Origin: JBBITW01 sp037440525
GTDB lineage: Bacteria > Desulfobacterota > BSN033 > UBA1163
DNA: 27,442 nucleotides
NCBI GenBank assembly: GCA_037440525.1
Contig: JBBITW010000026.1
Coordinates: 1 to 27,442 of the forward strand
Reading direction: 5' to 3'
The notes under the pieces were generated by a model. That model saw only the letters and a program-made list of their open reading frames with translations. It did no database searches and was not told the origin of the DNA. The position numbers were made by a program, and so were the translations under genes. The first letter of the stretch is position 1. Each line of letters starts with the position of its first letter. This document shows positions 23,136-27,442 of the stretch, piece after piece.

Positions 23136-23245
23136 AAATAAATTGAGTAATTATGAGATTGCCCCCGCCCTTCGGGCTCACAACGACTTCGTTGGATTGC
23201 CACGTCCACCGCATCAAATGCGGGTGCTCGCAATTTAGAGAATAT
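23136..23245. repeat. MITE-like element family 1, short copy 4
   Basis: The left end ataaattgagtaattatgag and the right end ctcgcaatttagag are related inverted ends. The interior has 'gattgcc...cccttcgggctcacaacgactt' and 'gattgccacgtcc'. The 'cattccgagc' half is missing. With the family 2 copy B it occupies much of the 503-bp gene-free stretch 23114-23616. In the rest of that stretch I see only a 'cacttcgttcgaaatgacaaaa' remnant near 23400. Confidence 0.5.
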
Positions 23246-23429
23246 TTTATAATTTTTATTATTAAATTCAAGGAAAAAATTTGTGAAGGAGAATCCCTCC
23301 ATAATGCAACGCTTTTCCGTGTGAGACTTTTTTATTAATCTACAATTCAAAAATGTTTACACCAAAGGCATGAAATATAGCTAACCATTAAGATTTCTCA
23401 CTTCGTTCGAAATGACAAAAATATATAAA

Positions 23430-23586
23430 GAGACCTCTGAAAAAGTATTAAAAACTATTCTTAGCCTTAACCTCAAACCACCACTCTTATTTTTTATTTT
23501 CTAAGCAATTTACCTTCTTGGTGTCCGCATTCGAAGGGTTTGGAACCCTACCTTCCCAGATATTTAAGGACTTTTTCAGAACTCTC
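23430..23586. repeat. MITE-like element family 2, copy B
   Basis: 157 bp bounded by gagacctctgaaaaagt (23430-23446) and actttttcagaactctc (23570-23586), an inverted repeat with two mismatches. The interior carries gcattcgaagggtttggaac, the reverse complement of copy A's core. It sits 30 bp beyond the fdhE stop. Confidence 0.65.
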
Positions 23587-23616
23587 AATACAAAAAGATA
23601 CACTCTCGGGGAGGTA

Positions 23617-24480
23617 TCATGGAATAAATGGGTTTGGGATAGACCTTTTGTATCCTTTTTGGGAGGCGATGATATCGAGGTGAAGGGTTGCGATGTCTTC
23701 AAGAACTGGGTCAATGAGTTCTTTTGCCCTTATATCAATTGTCTTTATATATTGTTTACATTTTTCACAGGTATTGATTCGATAATTCTCTTCTCCCTCT
23801 TCAAAGAAATATTGTAACGAATCCTGTTCTCTATTTTCACAGAAAGGGCAGGCCAGTCTATCAAATCTCCATTCGTATCCACAGTAGGAACAAAAGAGAT
23901 ATCTTTTTCCAGCCTCTTCTTTTAAAAGTGACAATAAAGGAAGGGAGCCACAGATTGGGCAAAAATTCTTTAACCATCTCTCACCATTGACTTCTTTTAA
24001 AAGACTCCTTACTCCTTCTTCAATTGAAGGCCTCATACTCTCCTTCAAAAAAAAGAGAAATATTTTTTTGTCAATTTCAAGCTCATTTAGAATCTTCTCT
24101 ATATCTTCCTCCTTTGGTGAATCAAGAAAGAGCTTTCGAGGTTCTATCCTTTTTTGTTCAATAGCATCTTCAATCCTCTTTACATTTTTTGACATATATG
24201 GATTTGCTGTCTTACCAATTTTACAAAGCCTCCGAAATAATGTAATCGATGATTCGATATCAACCGGGAAATCCTTTCTCTCAAGCAGAGGGAAACCCTC
24301 CTTTGATAAGAGTTCTTTCCATTCCTTTTTCAGTTGGATGGTTTGAGGTTTCAATGATGGTTTGATCTTTTCCTGTTCAGTCCTTACCTTAAGGTAGAAG
24401 CCGAGAATCTCCTTATAAGAAGGTCTCTTCTTTTTGATTTTCTGAATTCTTTTTCTTATGTTTTCTAATGATTTTTCCAT
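23617..24480 (-). CDS. fdhE: Formate dehydrogenase accessory protein FdhE
   Basis: A 287-aa FdhE, needed for maturation of respiratory formate dehydrogenases; it binds iron and interacts with the catalytic subunit. Two rubredoxin-like domains are formed by four CxxC motifs: CPIC, CSYC (CGYEW), CPFC and CEKC, in the C-terminal half. The family ending is GYKRSIPNPF. It is third in the FDH cluster, 62 nt after the iron-sulfur subunit, with a hairpin between. The TGA stop was examined as a possible Sec codon and rejected. Confidence 0.93.
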   Translation of the reverse strand: MEKSLENIRKRIQKIKKKRPSYKEILGFYLKVRTEQEKIKPSLKPQTIQLKKEWKELLSKEGFPLLERKDFPVDIESSITLFRRLCKIGKTANPYMSKNVKRIEDAIEQKRIEPRKLFLDSPKEEDIEKILNELEIDKKIFLFFLKESMRPSIEEGVRSLLKEVNGERWLKNFCPICGSLPLLSLLKEEAGKRYLFCSYCGYEWRFDRLACPFCENREQDSLQYFFEEGEENYRINTCEKCKQYIKTIDIRAKELIDPVLEDIATLHLDIIASQKGYKRSIPNPFIP

Positions 24481-24491
24481 TTAAATCGTTC

Positions 24492-24534
24492 TTCCCTCAC
24501 CCCTCCCTGAATAAAAAGGGATAGGGTGAGGGAA
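24492..24534 (-). promoter_or_regulatory. Long hairpin between FDH iron-sulfur gene and fdhE
   Basis: ttccctcaccc (24492-24502) pairs perfectly with gggtgagggaa (24524-24534), and tccct/aggga extends it by five pairs past a bulge. On the minus strand there is no T run after it. Its last bases form part of the ggaag ribosome site of fdhE, so the stem may lower fdhE translation or stabilise the upstream mRNA. Confidence 0.55.
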
Positions 24535-24542
24535 TGATCAAA

Positions 24543-25277
24543 CTATCCGATCCACTGGAAGGAATTTAGTGGTTTTAAGATTCGCTTGAGGGCAAGCTTT
24601 CTTGTGATTCCAATCGTGGATTCTGCAACGGCATATTTGTGATAATTCTTTGGATCATCAACAAGAAGGTATATCACTCGAACATCATCCTGGTTTGCAA
24701 GCATTGCATCCTTATATTTATTTTTCACCTCTTCAAGCCTCTTTTGGGCCTTATCCATTATTTCTTTTCTGTCTCCAAAACTCATCGCACCAGATGGACA
24801 AGTCTTTACGCAGGCAGGAAGGAGGCCTTCTTTAATCCGATCGATGCACATGGTGCATTTAGCCATAATCCCTGTCTTTTCATTCCATCGAGGAATATTA
24901 TATGGACAGGCTTCGCGAATCTCCTTGAAGTCAGCTTGTTTTATCTTGACTTTAGGATTGAAAATTACAGCACCTGTTGTTTCATCGTGGATGATTGCAC
25001 CCTTGACCTTTCCATCCGCCACCTCTTTACAGGGAGGAGAGATGCAGTGGCGGCACTGCTCAGGGAAGAAATACCATTTAGGTTCTCCGCCTGGTACTTC
25101 AACTTCATTGAATCTGACCAATTTATATGTCCAAACTGAGAGATCCTGCGGATTTTGATGGTTTCCTTTTTGAAAGGTTTTGGTGCCGGGATTTTTATTC
25201 CATTGCTTACAAGCAACCTGACATCCCCGGCATGCCGTGCATTTTGTAGTATCTATAAAAAATGATTTATCTGCCAT
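24543..25277 (-). CDS. Formate dehydrogenase iron-sulfur (beta) subunit, FdnH/FdhB-like
   Basis: A 244-aa four-cluster ferredoxin subunit that carries electrons from the FDH active site. Visible are CTACRGCQVACKQW, CRHCISPPCKEV, CPYN...CTMCIDR and CVKTCPSGAM, 16 cysteines in the usual order. The membrane helix found at the C-terminus of E. coli FdnH is missing, so it resembles soluble periplasmic FDH beta subunits that pass electrons to cytochrome c. An in-frame GTG lies three codons earlier (25286), but aaaggagg is 8 nt before the ATG at 25277. It starts 14 nt after the catalytic subunit. Confidence 0.93.
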   Translation of the reverse strand: MADKSFFIDTTKCTACRGCQVACKQWNKNPGTKTFQKGNHQNPQDLSVWTYKLVRFNEVEVPGGEPKWYFFPEQCRHCISPPCKEVADGKVKGAIIHDETTGAVIFNPKVKIKQADFKEIREACPYNIPRWNEKTGIMAKCTMCIDRIKEGLLPACVKTCPSGAMSFGDRKEIMDKAQKRLEEVKNKYKDAMLANQDDVRVIYLLVDDPKNYHKYAVAESTIGITRKLALKRILKPLNSFQWIG

Positions 25278-25291
25278 TGTTGTCACCTCCT

Positions 25292-27442
25292 TTAATTCTT
25301 AGCCTGTTTTTTTACTGGTGTAGAAGCCACCTTTCTCACATTGGCCATGAAAGCCTTTGATTCAGGGATCATGGTGTTTGGATCACCAACCGTTGGGGTA
25401 AGTAAATTAGCACTTTCCCCGCCGTCTTTTGGATAAAGCCAGCCAAAATGCCATGGGAGTCCTATCTGATGAATCGTCTGGCCAGCAATATTGAAAGGCT
25501 TCAAACGAGAGGTGACAATTGCCACAGCCTCCAATTTGCCTCTCTGAGTTTCTACTATAACCCTATCACCGTTTTTAATCCCTCTCAATTTAGCAAGTTC
25601 CAAACTCATTTCACAAAATACCTGAGGTTCAGCTTCAATGAGCCAGGGTAGCCATCTGGTTAAGACCCCTGTCTGCCAGTGTTCAGTTACTCGATAGGTT
25701 GTGCAAACAAAAGGATATTTTGGATCACAGGTCGCAAAGGTATCAGGCCCCCCTTCGAAAATCTTGATGACAGGATTAATTCTCTGGCTGGAGAGCAGAT
25801 TCTTCTCGATGGGGCATTCCAATGGTTCATAATGTTCAGGGAATGGTCCATCATTCAAACCTGGGCCGAAGATTGATGCCACCCCATCTGGCTTCATGAT
25901 GAATGGATAAGCTCCATCTGTTCCCATGGGTGGCACTGCATTGTCAGGAACATCTCCGATCCATTTCTTCTGGGCAGAATCCCATTTAAGTAGGGGTCTC
26001 TTTGGATCTCGTGGATTTCCTTCTAAGTCTACAGAAGCACGGTTATAAATAATCCTTCTATTTAGTGGCCAGCACCAACTCCATTCCGGATATAGACCCA
26101 ATCCTGTTGGATCGGTCTTCTTTCGACGGGCGGCCATATTTCCAGCCTCTGTATAACTGGCAGAATAAAGCCAGTTCCCGCAAGAAGTTGTTCCATCATC
26201 TTTTAGTCCGACAAAATTAGCCATTAATTTTCCAGTGGTAAGATCGTATCCATTTATTTCTTTTGCAACCTTATGAATATCAAAATGTCCACTGGTTTCA
26301 TAATCCCACTTCAAGTTTAGAATTGGTTCCGGGAATGCTCCCTTTTCCTTCTCGTAAAGGGAACGGACCTTCTTGAATAACTCATACATGATGTCTCCAT
26401 CAGGTCGTGCCTCTCCAGGAGGATTTGCTGCCTTATAACGCCACTGCATCCAGCGGCCGCTGTTGCTGATACTTCCCTCCTTCTCCATGAAAGCGGCACA
26501 GGGAAGTTGGAAGACCTCTGTCTTAATCTTCTTAGGATCCATTCCTGGACCTTTCCAGAACTCCCCGGTTTCATTATCAAAGACATTCACATTTACCATC
26601 CAGTTGAGTTTTGCCAGTGCCTGACGAACTTTCCCTGCATTTGCACTTGAGCAGGCTGGGTTCATCCCCCATGCAAAGAAGCCGGTAAATGTCCCTTTGT
26701 ACATTTCATCAAAGAGATTGAGCCAGGAGGCATCCTGAGTGGGGTCGAGTTTTGGTAACCATGAGTATCCAAAGTCATTCTCTTTTGTTGCCTTCTCCCC
26801 AAACATTGATTTTAAGAAACTGACCACGTATTTTGGTCTATGCCTCCACCAGTTTACACTTCTTGGATCTTTTGTAGAGGGAGTTGTCTTATTGTAATCA
26901 GCAAGGGTTTGCCACTGTGCACGAGGTGTCGGGAGATAGCCTGGAAGGATGTGGTAAAGCAATGCATGATCTGTTGAACCTTGGACATTGGATTCTCCTC
27001 GTAGCGCATTTACACCACCACCTGCAATACCCATATTACCCAGGAGAGATTGAATTATTGACATAGTCCTAATGTTCTGGACACCAACCGTGTGCTGGGT
27101 CCATCCCATAGCATATAGAACGGTTCCTGCTTTATCAGGGGTTCCGGTTGAACTATAGGCCTTATAGACCTTTTCAAGATCTGCTGTAGGTGTGCCAGTA
27201 ATCTGAGAAACCTTCTCAAGTGTGTAGCGTGAATAATGTTTTTTCAGGAGTTGAAAAACACATCGTGGATCTTGAAGGGTCATATCCCTCTTTGGGATTC
27301 CTTTTTCATCTTTCTCCAGTGCCCAGGTAGATTTATCATAGGCCCTTTTATTTGGGTCGTATCCGGAGAAAAGACCATCATCGAAATTGAATTTAGGATT
27401 TACAATAAATGTGGCATTTGTATAATTCTTGACATAGAATTC
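25292..27442 (-). CDS. Formate dehydrogenase catalytic (alpha) subunit, C-terminal part (5' truncated by window edge)
   Basis: The last 716 residues of an FdnG-type molybdopterin formate dehydrogenase. The frame continues without a stop to the window edge: ahead of the apparent ATG at 27283 it reads FVDDG-like conserved sequence (FDDGLFSGYDPNKRAYDKS), so that ATG is internal. Visible are LLKKHYSRYTLEKV, YAMGWTQHTVGVQNIRT, LLGNMGIAGGGVNALRGESN, EVFQLPCAAFMEKEGS, the NRRIIYNRAS region and FPEHYEPLE, closely matching E. coli FdnG. The N-terminal part with the Tat signal, [4Fe-4S] site and Cys/Sec ligand (Sec196 in E. coli FdnG) is not in the window, so selenocysteine here is expected but unseen. 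Confidence 0.95.
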   Translation of the reverse strand, partial: EFYVKNYTNATFIVNPKFNFDDGLFSGYDPNKRAYDKSTWALEKDEKGIPKRDMTLQDPRCVFQLLKKHYSRYTLEKVSQITGTPTADLEKVYKAYSSTGTPDKAGTVLYAMGWTQHTVGVQNIRTMSIIQSLLGNMGIAGGGVNALRGESNVQGSTDHALLYHILPGYLPTPRAQWQTLADYNKTTPSTKDPRSVNWWRHRPKYVVSFLKSMFGEKATKENDFGYSWLPKLDPTQDASWLNLFDEMYKGTFTGFFAWGMNPACSSANAGKVRQALAKLNWMVNVNVFDNETGEFWKGPGMDPKKIKTEVFQLPCAAFMEKEGSISNSGRWMQWRYKAANPPGEARPDGDIMYELFKKVRSLYEKEKGAFPEPILNLKWDYETSGHFDIHKVAKEINGYDLTTGKLMANFVGLKDDGTTSCGNWLYSASYTEAGNMAARRKKTDPTGLGLYPEWSWCWPLNRRIIYNRASVDLEGNPRDPKRPLLKWDSAQKKWIGDVPDNAVPPMGTDGAYPFIMKPDGVASIFGPGLNDGPFPEHYEPLECPIEKNLLSSQRINPVIKIFEGGPDTFATCDPKYPFVCTTYRVTEHWQTGVLTRWLPWLIEAEPQVFCEMSLELAKLRGIKNGDRVIVETQRGKLEAVAIVTSRLKPFNIAGQTIHQIGLPWHFGWLYPKDGGESANLLTPTVGDPNTMIPESKAFMANVRKVASTPVKKQAKN

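Noticed and set aside
23114..23350. N-terminal extension of the lipoprotein upstream of patatin
   Set aside because: The extra 79 codons run through a repeat element; a good ribosome site and a signal peptide support the start at 23113.
23517..23619. Readthrough of the fdhE TGA as selenocysteine
   Set aside because: FdhE is complete at this stop, the continuation holds no conserved motif, enters a repeat and stops after about 20 codons.
25278..25286. GTG start for the FDH iron-sulfur subunit
   Set aside because: It overlaps the ribosome site aaaggagg, which is properly spaced for the ATG at 25277.
27281..27283. ATG at 27283 as the start of the formate dehydrogenase gene
   Set aside because: The frame is open and conserved upstream to the window edge; the ATG is internal.

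Overview
The window reads as chromosomal DNA of an anaerobic, moderately AT-rich bacterium, most likely a Desulfobacterota/Deltaproteobacteria-type lineage. This placement is inferred from gene content (four-subunit 2-oxoacid:ferredoxin oxidoreductase, flavin/iron-sulfur NADH module, periplasmic-type formate dehydrogenase, selenocysteine machinery, many lipoproteins). No 16S or ribosomal marker is present to confirm it.

Layout. 227-2896 (+): dnaX-ybaB-recR replication/repair operon, with an A7 slippery site in dnaX. 3144-9491 (+): a long redox operon, porG-porD-porA-porB followed one base later by nuoE-like, nuoF-like and a short nuoG/hoxU-like gene, suggesting 2-oxoacid oxidation coupled to NAD(H). 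9550-10664: hsp20 (+) converging with a small transaldolase (-). 10895-12135 (-): two lipoproteins, one an OmpA-domain protein with a long proline linker. 12540-13743 (-): tRNA-Sec, tatA, folK and a small YHS-domain protein containing an in-frame UGA. 13856-14388 (+): a toxin-antitoxin-like gene pair. 14412-16509 (-): DUF167, pgeF-like and rluD. 16781-21236 (-): selA, a B12-binding radical SAM protein, and a secreted UshA-fold protein containing a second in-frame UGA. 21349-23113: a small unknown gene, a patatin phospholipase and a lipoprotein. 23617-27442 (-): fdhE, the FDH iron-sulfur subunit and the C-terminal 716 residues of the FDH catalytic subunit, whose start and expected selenocysteine lie beyond the window edge.

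Main result. Two genes are hidden from ordinary gene calling because each contains an in-frame UGA. (1) 12540-12809 encodes an 89-residue membrane-anchored YHS-type protein whose UGA47 falls exactly where the family has its first conserved cysteine (DP-x-C). (2) 19998-21236 encodes a 412-residue exported UshA-like protein whose UGA48 completes a C-P-T-U motif. Both UGAs are followed by a predicted SECIS-like hairpin whose apical-loop guanines lie 19-21 nt downstream, the spacing of E. coli fdhF. The same window carries tRNA-Sec (anticodon UCA), selA and a formate dehydrogenase, so the host should decode UGA as selenocysteine. selB and selD are not in the window.

The intergenic regions hold at least two families of short elements with terminal inverted repeats (MITE-like), often abutting gene ends. 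No CRISPR array, complete insertion sequence, rRNA or replication origin was seen.
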